A stretch of DNA of 64,000 nucleotides. Origin: Fratercula arctica. Lineage: Eukaryota; Chordata; Aves; Charadriiformes; Alcidae. How positions within the stretch are numbered: position 1 is the stretch's first letter; each line of letters starts with the position of its first letter. Shown here one piece after another: positions 47,201 through 58,229 of the stretch. The notes under the pieces were generated by a model, which ran no database searches, was not told the DNA's origin, and was given only the letters and a program-made list of their open reading frames with translations. The stretch is taken from assembly GCA_947846985.1 (NCBI GenBank), contig CANTUZ010000014.1, positions 9,469,837 to 9,533,836 on the forward strand, given 5' to 3'. The position numbers were made by a program, and so were the translations under genes.

Positions 47201-50200
47201 CTTGGCCCGGATCCAGTCCTCCCGTTGCACCCTGGGGGGGTCGGGGGGGGTCGGGAGGGCTGGGGGGGGTCCTGAGGGGTCTGGGGGGCTGGGGGGGGTC
47301 CTCCTGCTGTGCCCTGGGGGGGTCGGGGGGGGTCAGGGGGGCTGGGGGTGTGCAGGGGGGCTTGGGAGGGTCCTGGGGCTCCTCCCGCTGCTCCGTGGGG
47401 GGTTTGGGGGGAAATGGGGGTCCTGGGGGGGGTCCCGGGGGGGAGAGCTGGGGGCCCTTCCGCTGCACCCTGGGGGGGCGGGGTTCAGGTGGAACTGGGA
47501 GGGGGCCCGGGGGGGGTCCTGGGGGTCCTCCCTCTGCACCCTGGGGGGTCCTGGGGGTCCCGGGGTAGGGGTTTGGGGTGCAGTATCTGGGGGGGGGGGG
47601 GTGTGGATGTGTCTCACCTGGAGCAGCCGGGGGGGGGTCGCTTGACCCCCATCTCCTCCACCCGCGCTTCGTAGATGCGGTTCAGGGTGCTGTTTCCCAG
47701 CTCACACATCAACTGGGGGGGGGGGGGGCACACCCCAGAGTGTCACCTTGGGGGGGGGGGCCACCCCCCCGCCAACCCCCCCCCCCCTTCCCAGTGCTCC
47801 CAGTCACCTTCACCAGTTCAGGCTCCCAGGAGTCCAGCGTCAGCGAGCGCACCTTGGAGAAATGGACCCCCAGGCTCCTGGGGGGCGGGGAGCCGGGGGG
47901 AGGAGGAATTTGAGGGGGGGGGTCAGGGGGCGCCCTAAGGGTCCTGGGGAGGGAGTTCCCTGGGGGGCTCTGAGCGTCCTGGGACACCCCTGGTGGTGGT
48001 GGGGGGGGGTCCCCAGGGGCTCTGATGGTCCCTGGGGGTGGGGGGAGGGGTGTCTGGGGGTCCCTCAGGGCCCTGGGGGGGGTCCCTGGGGGGGCTTTGC
48101 AGGTCCCTGAGGGGGTTCTGGGGGGCACTGGGGGGCTCTGAGGGTCCTGTGACACCCCTGGGGGATGGTTCAGGGGGGTCTTGGGGGGGGTCTGGGTATC
48201 TCTCAGGGTCCTGGGGAGCTCTGTAGGTCCCTGCGGGGGGGGTCATGGGGGGCTCTGGGGGGCCCTGAGGGTTATAGGGGGCCCCTGGGGGGTGCAGGGG
48301 GGGTTTGGGGTGCCCTCAGGGATTTTGGGGTGCCTGGTAGATGCTGAACCCCTCAATGCAGAGGGTGATACTGGAGCTGGGGGGACCTTGAGTGACCTTG
48401 GGGATCCCTTGGGAGGTCTGGGGTGCCGGGGGGGGTTTTGGGGCTCCGGGGGGGGGGTGGGGGGATGTTTTTGGGGTGCCCTCACCGGTGGATGCCGGAG
48501 CACTGGATGCAGAGGGTGATGCCCAGGTTGACGCTGGCCCAGGCGGGGGCGGGTTCCCCGCAGTCGCAGCAGCTCCCGTTCCCCTCCAGCCCCAGCACCG
48601 TCTCTTGCACCCCGGCTTCAGGGGGGGCCCCCCGAGCTGGGACCCCCCCACCCCCCCGGCACCCCGACACCGACCAGGGGCGGGTGGGGGGCTGCAGGGT
48701 ACAGGATGGGGGGTGGGGGTGGGTGTCAGGGTCCCCATGGGAATTTTGGGGGTCTCTGATCATTCCCCCCGCCCCCCCCCCCCGCCAAGGAAGGGCTTGG
48801 GGTCCATAATCCTCCACCCCGGAGCGTTTTGGGGGTCCCCGACCCCCCCCATGGGAGTTCTTGGGGTCCCCAATCCCTCCCAAGAGGGTTTTGAGGGGTC
48901 CAAATCCCCCCCCAGAGGGTTTTGGGGGGTCCCCGATCCCACCCCCTCCCCCCCGGGACTTTTGGGGGTCCTTGAAACCGCTCCCCCGGGAGTTTTGGGG
49001 GTCCCCAATAACCCACCCGAGAATTTTGGGTGTCCCGATCCCCACCCAGGAGGGTTTTGTGGGTCCCTGACCCCCCCCCCGACAGTTTTGGGGGGTTCCC
49101 GATCCCCCCCCCCCCAGAGAGTACTGGGGGTCCCTGAGTCCCTTATGAGGGTTTTGGGGTACTCCCCTGCCTGGGGGGGGGTCCTGGGGGGGGGTCCCGG
49201 CGGGGCGGGGGGGTTTTGGGATACGCACCTGGCCGGGGGGGTCCCGGGGGGGCCCCTGGCTGAAGGCGGAGGCGATGCTGCTCTGCACGGAGCTGAGCCA
49301 GGCCCGCTGCCCCCCAGCCGAGTCCGCCTGCAGCACGCAGGACCTGGGGACACGGGGGGGCGGGGGGGGGGAGACGGACATGGCGGGGTCAGGGGGGGTC
49401 AGGGGACACGGGTGGTCTGGGGGTGCCAGGGGACATGGTGGGGTCAGGGAAGAAGGGGACGTGGGGTGACATGGGGTCAGGGGACATGGGGGGTCTGGGG
49501 GTGCCAGGGGACATGGAGGGGTCAGGGGGGTCTGGGGGGGGTTCAGGGAAGAAGGGGACAGGGGGGGTCTGGGGGGGTCAGAGGACACGGGGGGCTGGGG
49601 GGGCTGAGGAGACAGAGGGACATGGGAGGAGATGGGGGGACATGGGGACGGGGGGAGGACACAGGGGTCTGGGGGGGGTCAAGGGACATGGGGGGGGTCA
49701 GGGAACAAGGGGGGACATGGGGGTCGGGGGGGGGTCAGGGAAGAAGGGGTTTGGGGGTTTGGGGTCCCCTCCCTCAGGTTTGGGGGTTTGCAGCCCCCCC
49801 AACTTTGGGGGCTGGGAGGTTTTGGGGTCCCTCCCGGATTTTGGACCCCCCCCCCGCCGGATTTTGGGGGCTCACTTGGAGGGGGAGACGACCTCGAAGC
49901 AGAAGCGTCGCTCCAGGTCGGGGCAGGGTTTGACGGTGCAGAGCCGAAGATCCTCCACCACCACCGTGGGGGGGTCCTAGGGGGGCACCCCAAAATGTCA
50001 GCACCCCCCCCAAAACCCATCCCCCCAAAACCCACCCCCAAAAATCAGCCCCCCCAAATTTGCCACCAAAAATCATCCCCCCCAACAAAGCTCCCCAAAT
50101 TCAGCCCCCCAAGTGACCCCCCCCAAACTGAGCCCCAAAATCTGACCCCCCCAAACCCGACCCCCCCAAAATCTGCCCCCCCAAAATCATCCCCCCAAAT

Positions 50201-53200
50201 CTGCTGCCGAAAAACACCCCACTCCCCCAAAAAATGGCTCCCCAAAAAATTCAGCGCCCCTCCCCCCAAGGGGTCCCCCAAAACCAACCCCCCCCTCAAG
50301 GGGTGTGTGTCCCCCCCGCTCACCCGCGCCCGTTTGAGATACAGCAGTTGGTTGCTCTGGATGAAGAACCAGCGCCTGGGGGGGGGTCGGGGGGGTCAGG
50401 GGGCACCCCAAAACCCCCCCTGCGAAAAGGGGTTCAGGGGAGACCCCAAAACCCTCATGGGGGAAAGGAGGGATCGGGGGGGACACCCCAAAAAATCCTG
50501 GGGGGAATGGGGGGTGTCAGTGGGGATCCCAAAATCCCCCTGGGAAAAGGGGGGGGGGGGCAGACAGGACCCCCCCAAAAGTCCCCTGGGAAAAGGGGGG
50601 GGTCAGGAGGGACCCCAAAAACCCCAGGGGAAAAGGGGGGTGGTCAGGGGGGTATGGGGGTTTCAGGGGGGCTGTTTGGGGGTGCGGGGGGGGGTCAGGG
50701 GTTAGGGGTGTGGGAGGTCGGGGGCAAAGAGGAGTGTTTTGGGGGTGGGAGGGGTTGGGTATGGGGGGGCTGTTTTAGGGGTACGGGAGGGTTTTAGGGG
50801 GTACGGGGAGGGTTTTGGGGGTATGGAGGGGTTGGGTATGGGGGGGGGCCACTTGGGGGTCCAGAGGGGAGTTTGGGGGTCTGGAGGGGTTCAGGGTTTG
50901 GGGGTACAGGGCGATGTTTGGGGGTCTGTGGGGGAGTTTGGGGATCCAGGGGGGTGGTTGGGGGTCTGGGGGGGGCTGTTTGGGGGTCCAGAAGGGTGTT
51001 TGGGGGTCTGGGGTGGTTAGAGTTTGGGAGTCCAGGGGGGTGGCTGGGGGTCCAGGGGAGGGGGGGGTCAGGGTTTGGGGTCCAGGGGGGCTGTTTTGGG
51101 GGTCTGGGGGAGGGGGGGGGGTTTGGGGGTACCGGCTCCAGGTGCGGAAGGCGTTGCTGGCTCTTTTGTAGAGATACCCCTCCATGGGGGGGGCCCCCGA
51201 CCCCGCCTCCCCCGTGGCCCCGCCCACCATCTCCTGAGATAGGTCCTGGAGGGCCACCAATCAGCCTGAGCTCGCCCCCTCCCCGCCCTGGCCCCGCCCC
51301 CTCCTCCTTCCCCCCCAAGAGGTCCTGGGGGCTGCCTGCCTGCTAAAGACCCGCCCCCTCCATGTGTCAATCAATGTGGCTCTGCCCCAGCTGTCAATCA
51401 AAACCAGTCCCACCTTAGGGCTGGCAATCCAACCTGATTCGTCCGGCCAGCTGTCAATCAAAGTTCAGCTGGCCCCGCCCCCAGCTCCCTGTCAATCTGC
51501 CTGGCCTCTGCCTGCCAATCAAATTTGGCCCCGCCCCTCCCTGCTGCTCCTTGGATATGGCCCGCCCTCCCTCCGCAGCCCCGCCCCTTGGAACTGGCTC
51601 CACCCCCACACCCCAGGCCACGCCCCCGGCTCAGGCCACACCCCCATCTTTGACCCCACCCCCTGTGGTCTAACCACGCCCCCTCGGGGGTCCTGGGCAC
51701 GCCCCCGGGCTCAGGCCACGACCCCCCCCGCCCTAGCCAAAGCCTCTTTGGTTCAAATCCCCCTCCTTGGGCTCAGGCTCCGCCCCCCAGGCTCTGACCC
51801 CACCCCCAGGCTTTGACCACACCCCCTTTGGGTCATGGCCACGCCCCCTCCCGAGGCCCCGCCCACCTGTTGCAGCAGCAGGGCGTGGCGCTGCTCCATC
51901 TCCCGCTGCCGCCGGGCCCCCTCCAGCACCAGCTGGTCCAGCTGTGGGAACCCCCCACCCCCCGGATGACTGGGAGACACCCCCTCCAGACACCTAGGTG
52001 CTCCCAGATCCCCCCCATTTCCCCCTCACCCCTGGGTGTCCCCCACCCCCCGGATGCTTGGGTCCCCTGGGCCAACTGGGGGGGGGGGCGGTGTCCCAGG
52101 GGGGGTCCCACCTGGATGCTTGGGTCCCTTTGGGGGGTTTTGGGGGGGGGAATGGGGACATCCCAGACACCTGGGTTCCTGGGGGAGGGTGGGGGTCCCT
52201 GAGTGTGTGTGTGGGGGGGTGTTTCCCTGGATTCTTGGGTCCCCTGGGTCAGGGGGAGTGAGGGTCCCTCCCGGACACCTGGGTCCCCACCTGTGCCCCC
52301 AGTTGCCCCCGGTACTGTTGGGTGCTGGTGGCCCCTCGGTGGCCCCGGCTGAAGAAGGTGGCCTGGGCTTCCAGCAGGGCCAGCACCTGTAGGGTGGGTG
52401 GTGTGTGTGTGGGGGGGTGTCAGTCTGTCACCCCCCCGGGGACCCCCACACCTCTCCCCCGACCCACGGACCCCCAAAATGCCCAAGGGAACCCCCCAAA
52501 AAGTCTTAATGCCACCCCCAAAGTCACCCTGATTGAACCCAGAGTGCCCAGAGCACCCCCCCCACTCCAGGGACCCAGCAGGGCCCCCCTCAAACCCCCC
52601 CAGCCATCAAGACCCCCCTAGACACCCTCCCACCCGCTATGGGACCCTCAAGAACCCCCCAAGGGACCCCTCAAAACCCCCAGGGATTCCAGGACCACCT
52701 CCCCAGGTCCCCTGGACACCCCCAAGATCCTCAGGGTCCCCCCAAACTGCCCCAGTGACCTCCAAGACCCCCTCACAGATCCCCAGGACCCCTCAGCTCC
52801 CATCAGGGATTCCCTCAAGACCTCCAAGACCCCTCAACCCCCCCCCCCAGACCCCTCCATAATGCTCAGGGACCCCTCAACCCCCACCAGTGACCCACGA
52901 AGACCCTCAACGCCTCCCCCGAATTACCCCCAGTGACCCTTCAAGACCCCCTCAGGGATCCCCCAAGGCCCCCCCAAACCACCCCAGTGACTCCCCAAGA
53001 CCCTCAGGGACCCCTCCACCCCCACCTCCCAGGGACTCCCCGGCCCCCCCCCTCCACTTACAAACTGGAGAACCTCCGTCTTCTTCTTGTCCTGCATCAC
53101 ATTGATCTGAGGGGGGGGGGGCGGGGGAGGGGGCAGCATGTTGGGGGTGTGTGTGCCCTGGCCCCGCCCCTTCGGGCTCTGCCCTCTTAAGCTCTGCTCC

Positions 53201-56200
53201 CCGAGCTCCGCCTCCTCGAGGGCCCACCCCCAGGAGCCCTTTTAAGCCCCTCCCCTTTAAGCCCCGCCCACAGACCCCACCCATCCAAGCCCTTCCCCCT
53301 CCTGCCCCAGACCTACCCCCCAGCCCCACCCTCTCACAGCCACACCCAATCAGACCACACACCAAAAGCCCCTCCCCCAAAGCCACACGCAATCCGACCA
53401 AACCCATCCAAGCCACACCCCCTCCAGCCCCCTTCCATCCCTCCTCAGCCACACCCCTAAACCCCACCCCAAGGCCACACCCCCTCGAAAAGCCACGCCC
53501 CCTCCAGCCCCTTCAACCCCTCCCCACCCACCCCCAGCCCTACACAACTCACACTGCTCTAGCCCCGCCCCTCAAAGCCACACCCACTAAAGGCCATGCC
53601 CCCTGCCCCCCATTCAATCCCCCACCCCGCCCCCTAACTCCCACCCCTCAAAGCCACGCCCACTGAAGGCCACGCCCCTCCACACCATCCACCCCTCCCC
53701 ATCCCTACACAAGCCACGCCCCCTACAGCCACGCCCCCTCCAGCCCCACTCAAGCCCTCCCCAGTCTCCCCCTGCCCCGCCCACCCAAAGCCCTGCCCAT
53801 CCCTGAAGCCCCTCCCACCCCAAAGCCCCTCCCAGCCCCAAGCCCTGCCCATCCCCCCTGAAGCCCCACCCACCTGCAGCACATAGTCCAGCCCCCGGGC
53901 CCGGGCCACCCCCCGGGCCCCCCCCAAAGCAGCGGCGGCTTCTTGGGCCTCCACTGGCCGACGGCGGGGAACCTCGGCGTGATGCTGCAGGGCCCCCGCC
54001 AGCGCCTCCGCCGCCCGCGCCCGCTCCCGCCGCGCCTCCCGCAGCCCCCGCGCCTCCCTGGGGGGGGGAACAACACCCATGGGTGCCCGTGGGCGGGGAC
54101 CCCCAAACCCAGCCCTTGGGGGACACCCCAAAACCCAGCCCCATGCACCTCCCTGGGGGACACACTCCCATGAGTGCCCTGCGGGGGATCCCAAACCCAG
54201 CCCCTCGCCTCCCTGAGGAGGGGGGACACACACACCCATGGGTGCCCCTGGGGGGGGACCCCAAACCCAGCCCTGGGGGGGGAAAACACCCCCAAATCCA
54301 GCCCCCTGCACCTCTCTGGTGGGGCACAGCACCCATGGGTGCCCCTCGGGGGGTACCCCAAAACCCAGCCCTAGAGGGGACACCCCCAAACCCAGCCCCT
54401 CGCCTCCTTGGGGGGGGGGGAGGGGTCAGCATCCATAGGGTCCCCCCAACATCCATGGGACCCCCCAGCACCCATAGGGTCCTCATGGCACACACTGGAC
54501 CCCCCAGCACCCATAGGACCGCCCACAGCACCCACGGGACCTCCCCAGCACCCATGGGGTCCTCCATCACCCCTGGTCCTCCCCAGCACCCATGGCCCCT
54601 GTAGCACCCATGAGACCACCCCCCCCGCCCCGACTCACTCCTTGAGCAGGGTGTGGAGATGGCGGCGCAGGGCGACCTGGGTGCTGTCCTGCAGCTCCTG
54701 GGGACACGGGGAGGGGGTGTCAGGGTGACACGGGGGGGGGAACACGGGAGGGGGGACGCCAGGGAGGGGCTGAGGGATCCTGTATTGAGCCCAGGGGGGC
54801 GTGGCCAAGCCTGGAGGGGGTGTGGTCAGGCCAGGAGGGGGCGTGGCCTGGCAAGGGGAGGGGCGGGGCCAGGTGGGATGGGGCTGGGGGAGTGGGCGGC
54901 GCTTGGGGAGGAGGGGCGTGGTCTCTGGGAAAGGGGCGTGGTGTGGGAGGGAGGGGGCGGGGCCTGCTCACCTCGTGGCTGTCCATCATCTGCTCCAGGG
55001 AGTCGCAGCACTTCTCCAGTGCCTCCTGGGGACGGGGGGGCGGTTGGGGGGCGTGAGGTGGGGGTGGTCAGAGGGTGCTGGGACCCCCATCACTCCCCCC
55101 ACCCCCCTCTGCAGCCCCACACCCCCCCTGTACGCCCCAGAGCCCCCCAACCCCCAGGACCTCACCCCCCCCCCCAGGACCTCCTCCCCCTGAGACATCT
55201 GTAGCCCCCCCAGGCCCGGGACCCCCCTATTTTAGGGGTGCTCACCTGGACCAGGGGGTCCCCACAAGCCCCTGGGACCCCCAGCACCCCCCATTTTGGG
55301 GTGCCCCCCCATCCCAGGTTCCCCACAGACCCTGGGACACCCCCAGATCCTCCCCATTGGGACCCCCAAACCCACTCTGGAACCCCCCTGGAACCCCCCC
55401 AAATCCCCCCCATTTTGGGGTCATCCCCCCCAGTGGATCCCCAAGCCCCTTGGGACCCCCAAACCCCACTCTGGACTCCCCTGGGACTCCCCCCAGCCCC
55501 TCCCCGGTTTGGGGGTCCTCCCCCCCGAGTAGATCCCCAAGCCCCCGGGACTCCCAAACCCACCCTGAACCCCCCTGGGACCCCCCATTTGGGGGTGCTC
55601 CCCTCCCAGGGCCCCCCAGACCCACTTTGAACCCTCCACAACAACACCAGGCCCCCCAGTTTTGGGTGCTCCCCCCTCCCCCCAAGAGGGGGATCTCCAA
55701 CACCCTGGGACACCCCCTCGCCCCCCCCCAGGGTTTGGGGGTGCTCACCCGCACCAGGGGGTCCCCGCGGGGGATCCCCGCCAGCTCCCGCAGCCCTGAA
55801 GCAAAGGCCCGGCTGGTCCCTTCCAGCTGCTTCCCCGCGTCCAGCATGGCCGAGCACAGCTTCAGCACCTGGGGGGGGGGCACTGTCAGCCCCCCCGACC
55901 CCCCCAGATCCCTCCAGGGCCCCCCAGATCCCTTGGGGACTCCCAAACCCCCAGGGAGCTCCCAGGATCCCCCCAGATCCCTCAGGGATCCCCAAATCCT
56001 GGGGAACCCCCAGGAGGCCCCAGGGCCCTGAAGGCCCCCCCAGGTTCTCCCCCCAGATCCCGCGGGGACCCCCGAACCCCAGGGGACCCCCCAGCACCCC
56101 CTGGATTCCCCCCCCCCCTAGATCCCCTGGGATCCTTTGGGGATCTCCAAACCCCCGGGGGTGTCGGCCCCCCCGAGCCCCCCCAAACCTTCTCCAGGTG

Positions 56201-58223
56201 TGTCTCAAGTTCGGCCACATCGGCCTCCGCCTCCTCCACGGCCGCCCTGAGGGGGGGGACAGGGGGTGTTTGAGGGGGGCCTGGGGGGTTTTGGGGGGGT
56301 CTAGAGGGGTTTGGGGGGGGTTTGGGGGGGCCACAGGAGGGTTTGGGGGCATCTAGGGAGGGTCCTGGGGGGAAAAAAGAGGAAAAGGGGGGGGGAGCAG
56401 GGTTTTTTTGGGGGAGGCAGGGGATTTTTGGGGGGGTCACTGGGGGGTTTTGGGGGGCTGAGGGGGGTCCTGGGGGGGACAGAGGGGTTTGGGGGGGGTC
56501 ACTGGGGGGTTTGAGGGTCACTGCGGGGGGTCCAGGGAGGATTTTGGGGGGATTTGGGGGTTCAGGGGGGGCCCTGAGAAAGATTTGGGGGCTTGGGGGG
56601 GGCAGGGAGGATTTTGGGGTGATTCGGAGGGGATTTGGGGGTTCGGGGGGGCCCTGGGGAAGATTTGGGGGCTCGGGGGGGGCAGGGAGGATTTTGGGGT
56701 GATTCGGGGGGGATCTGGGGCCCCTGCGGTCGCTGGCTGCTTCCGGTGGAGTTTCCTGTGGGCGCCGTCGCCGTGGCAACGCCGCGACGTCACGAGGGGG
56801 GAGGGGGACATCGGGGCGCCCCAAAGGTGCCCCCCACCGTGCGAGGACACCCCCCCGTCCTCGTGCAAGCCCCGCCTGGGAAGCACACGCGTGTGAGGTC
56901 ACGCGTCCCCAGCGCACACGCATGTGCAAGGCCAGACACCCCCCCCGCACTGCACACGCGTGTGCAAAGCCACACATCCCCCCCCTTGCACATGCATGCA
57001 CGGGGCCGTGCAAGGCCCCAAATCCTGCTTGCACACGCGTGTGCAAGGCCGGACACACCCCCACTGCACACGCGTGTACAAAGACACACGCCCCCCCCAT
57101 TGCACAGGTGTGTACGAGACCATGCGAGTCCACATGCCCCCCCCTTGCACATGTGTGTGCGAGGCCGTGCAAGGCTGGACACCCCCCGTTGCACATGCGT
57201 GTGCGAGACCATGCGAGTCCACGTGCCCCCCCCTTGCACACGTGTGCAGGGCTCTGCGAGGACACGTGTCCCCAGGTGTCCCCCCCCCCCCGTGTGTGTG
57301 CGTGTGTGTCCCCCCCCATTTCCTGCCCCTCCCCCATCCCACCGGTGTACGAAACCGCTTCCTCCCCACGGGGGGGGCACATGCAGGGGGGGGGCACAAG
57401 GGGGGGTTCTCTGTGGCCCCAACTGCCCCATGCCCCCCCCCAGCCCCCTCCCCGGGGTAATGGTGGGGTCGGGGTGGGGTTAGAAGGGTCCTGGGGGGGG
57501 CATGGGGGATCCCGGGGCGGGGGGGGCCTTTCTGCCGGGGGGGTTCTCCGGGGTCCCATGAGTGTCCTGGGGGGGGGGTCCCTCAACCAGGGGCTCCCGG
57601 GGGGGGGTGTCCCAGAACCAGGGGGGTCCCGGAGGGGTCCTCGAGTGTCGCGGGGGGGGGCGTCCCAAGGAGGATGCTGGGGGGTGGGATGCTCGGGTGG
57701 GGGGGGGTCTCGGTGCCGGTCCTGGGGACACTGGGGGGTGGGGGTGGGGGATGCCGGTCCCGGGGGGGGGGGCGGAGGGTCCCCGAGTGTCCTGGGGGGG
57801 TCCCAGCAGAGGGGGGGGTCCCGGGGGGTGTCCCAGGAAGATGCTGAGGAGGAGGATGCTCAGGGTGGGGGGGTCCCAGTGCCGGGCCTGGGGACAAGGG
57901 GGGGTGTCCCGGTCTCGGGGGGGGGTCCTGGGTGTGGTCCCTGAGTGACCCGAGGGGGTCTCAGTACGGGGGGGGGTCCCCGTATCGGGAGGTTCCAGAC
58001 GTGGTGGGGGGGGGGATGTCCCAGGAGGATGCTGAGGAGGAGGATGCTCGGGGGGGGGGGGGGTCACAGTGTCGGTCCTGGGGACAAGGTGGGGGGGGGG
58101 GGGATGTGCCGGTCTCGGGGGGGGTCCCCAAGTGCCGCGGGGGGGTCCCGGGGGTGGGGGGCGGGGGTACCTGAACCAGGGCGAGTCCCGCAAACACTCC
58201 TCGAAGTCCAACTTCACCGTCAT
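44293..58223 (-). CDS. ACAP1: ArfGAP with coiled-coil (BAR), ankyrin repeat and PH domains 1
   Basis: Coding exons, 5' to 3': 58223-58171, 56246-56189, 55868-55749, 55025-54972, 54697-54639, 54057-53874, 53106-53062, 52386-52291, 51941-51867, 51245-51133, 50375-50324, 49976-49876, 49343-49229, about 48620-48486, 47877-47808, 47712-47618, 47231-47092, 46262-46090, 45995-45886, 45146-45036, 44930-44881 and 44393-44293. Phases agree at every junction except 49229/48620. The protein is a GTPase-activating protein for Arf6 on recycling endosomes. It starts [17 protein letters not shown], followed by a BAR-type helical region (exons 1-9) and a PH domain ([18 protein letters not shown] to SSIASAFSQ). 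The ArfGAP zinc finger is [17 protein letters not shown] to CIQCSGIHR, with the arginine-finger exon [19 protein letters not shown]. Three ankyrin repeats follow ([44 protein letters not shown]), then the tail [19 protein letters not shown]. The domain order is complete for ACAP1. Confidence 0.95.
44410..44880. repeat. ACAP1 last intron, C-rich CCCCAAACCCAGGGA-type repeat
   Basis: Degenerate units such as CCCCAAAACCAAGGACCCCC, with no longer period apparent. Confidence 0.7.
45190..45720. repeat. ACAP1 intron with AAAGGGAATAGGGACCCCCC repeats
   Basis: About 16 units of 25-30 bp, CCCCAAAAGGGAATAGAGACC, from 45350 to 45690. The flanks are unique. Confidence 0.88.
46275..47085. repeat. ACAP1 intron with AAGCCCCGCCC repeats
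   Basis: Roughly 45 units of 12-20 bp with constant AAGCC(C/A)CGCCC, for example ATAAGCCCCGCCCACA. Very CpG-rich. Confidence 0.88.
47232..47610. repeat. ACAP1 intron, GGTCCTGGGGGGTC G-rich repeats
   Basis: G-rich plus strand. Short CTCCCGCTGC and CTTCCGCTGCACCCTGG inserts resemble the adjacent exon start (CCTCCCGTTGCACCCTGG at about 47218-47235) and recur near 47457-47474 and 47526-47542 (see findings). Confidence 0.75.
47890..48480. repeat. ACAP1 intron, GGGTCCCTGGGGGGGCTCTG repeats
   Basis: G-rich units with GGTCCTGGG and GGGGCTCTGAGGGTCC. It contains a block at about 48340-48390 (AACCCCTCAATGCAGAGGGT) that resembles the start of the ArfGAP exon (about 48490-48530). Confidence 0.75.
48625..49228. 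repeat. ACAP1 intron, GTTTTGGGGGGTCCCCGATCCC repeats
   Basis: About 14 units of 38-45 bp, with GAGAGTTTTGGGGGTCCC and CCCAATCCC. A missing linker exon may be hidden here (see findings). Confidence 0.82.
49360..49870. repeat. ACAP1 intron, GGGGACATGGGGGGGTCAGG repeats
   Basis: Around 20 units of 20-30 bp with GGGGACATGGGGGTCAGG and GGGAAGAAGGGG. The distal 49745-49870 is less regular. Confidence 0.85.
49982..51130. repeat. ACAP1 introns around exon 50375-50324, opposite-strand-biased repeats
   Basis: 49982-50320 has C-rich CCCCCCCAAATCTGCCCCC units. 50380-50640 has GGGAAAAGGGGGGGTCAGG units. 50640-51125 has GGGGGTCTGGGGGGTGTTTG units. Confidence 0.8.
51246..51866. repeat. ACAP1 intron with CCAGCTGTCAATCAAA and CCACGCCCCC motifs
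   Basis: 51360-51540 holds five copies of AGCTGTCAATCAAA-type sequence. 51590-51860 has CTCAGGCCACGCCCCC and CTCTGACCCCACCCCC units. Confidence 0.75.
51942..53061. repeat. ACAP1 introns with ATGCTTGGGTCCC and CCCTCAAGACCCCCC repeats
   Basis: 51950-52290 carries the CACCTGGGTCCC family. 52430-53050 has AGGGACCCCTCAACCCCCAC and CCCAGTGACCCCCCAAGACC units of about 30-35 bp. Confidence 0.78.
53110..53870. repeat. ACAP1 intron with AAGCCACACCCCCTCCAGCC repeats
   Basis: Roughly 35 units of 15-25 bp, AAGCCACGCCCCCTCCAGCC, close relatives of the AAGCCCCGCCC array at 46275-47085. Confidence 0.85.
54058..54638. repeat. ACAP1 intron with CACCCATGGGTGCCC and CCCAAACCCAGCCC repeats
   Basis: 54060-54410 has five or six units of about 60 bp that include ACCCATGGGTGCCC (a palindrome) and AAACCCAGCCC. 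54420-54610 has CAGCACCCATGGGACC units. Confidence 0.85.
54700..54970. repeat. ACAP1 intron with GGGGGCGTGGCC repeats
   Basis: Units of AGGAGGGGGCGTGGCCTGGC, about ten copies, followed directly by the exon 55025-54972 donor. Confidence 0.7.
55030..55745. repeat. ACAP1 intron array containing exon-edge copies
   Basis: 55230-55745 has units of about 100 bp: TTTTGGGGTGCTCACC-like, then GGGGGTCCCCACAAGCCCC, then CCCAAACCCACTCTGGACCC. The unit is related to the real exon 55868-55749 donor and flank (see findings). Confidence 0.82.
56260..56830. repeat. ACAP1 intron 1 proximal GGGGGTTTTGGGGGGGTC repeats
   Basis: G-rich units with AGGATTTTGGGGTGATTCGG (three copies, 56535-56720). A unique stretch at 56720-56800 carries GTTTCCTGTGGGCGCCGTCG and TGACG motifs. 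Confidence 0.78.
56830..57275. repeat. ACAP1 intron 1 TTGCACACGCGTGTGCAAGG repeats
   Basis: Nine or ten units of 35-50 bp built on the palindromic TTGCACACGCGTGTGCAA with GGCCGGACACCCCCC spacers. The core (GTGCGAGG/GTGCAAGG) is shared with the 3520-6260 and 18290-19266 arrays. Confidence 0.9.
57480..58165. repeat. ACAP1 intron 1 distal GGTCCCGAGTGTCCTGGGGGG repeats
   Basis: Blocks containing CCCAGGAAGATGCTGAGGAGGAGGATG recur at about 57663-57690, 57828-57865 and 58018-58050, about 165-190 bp apart, with GTGCCGGTCCTGGGGACA in each unit. Confidence 0.85.
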
Positions 58224-58229
58224 CCCGGA

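Noticed and set aside
56880..57260. Palindromic ACACGCGTGTGC units as a regulatory operator
   Set aside because: They are part of a tandem array in ACAP1 intron 1 with degenerate copies. Nothing ties them to a promoter.
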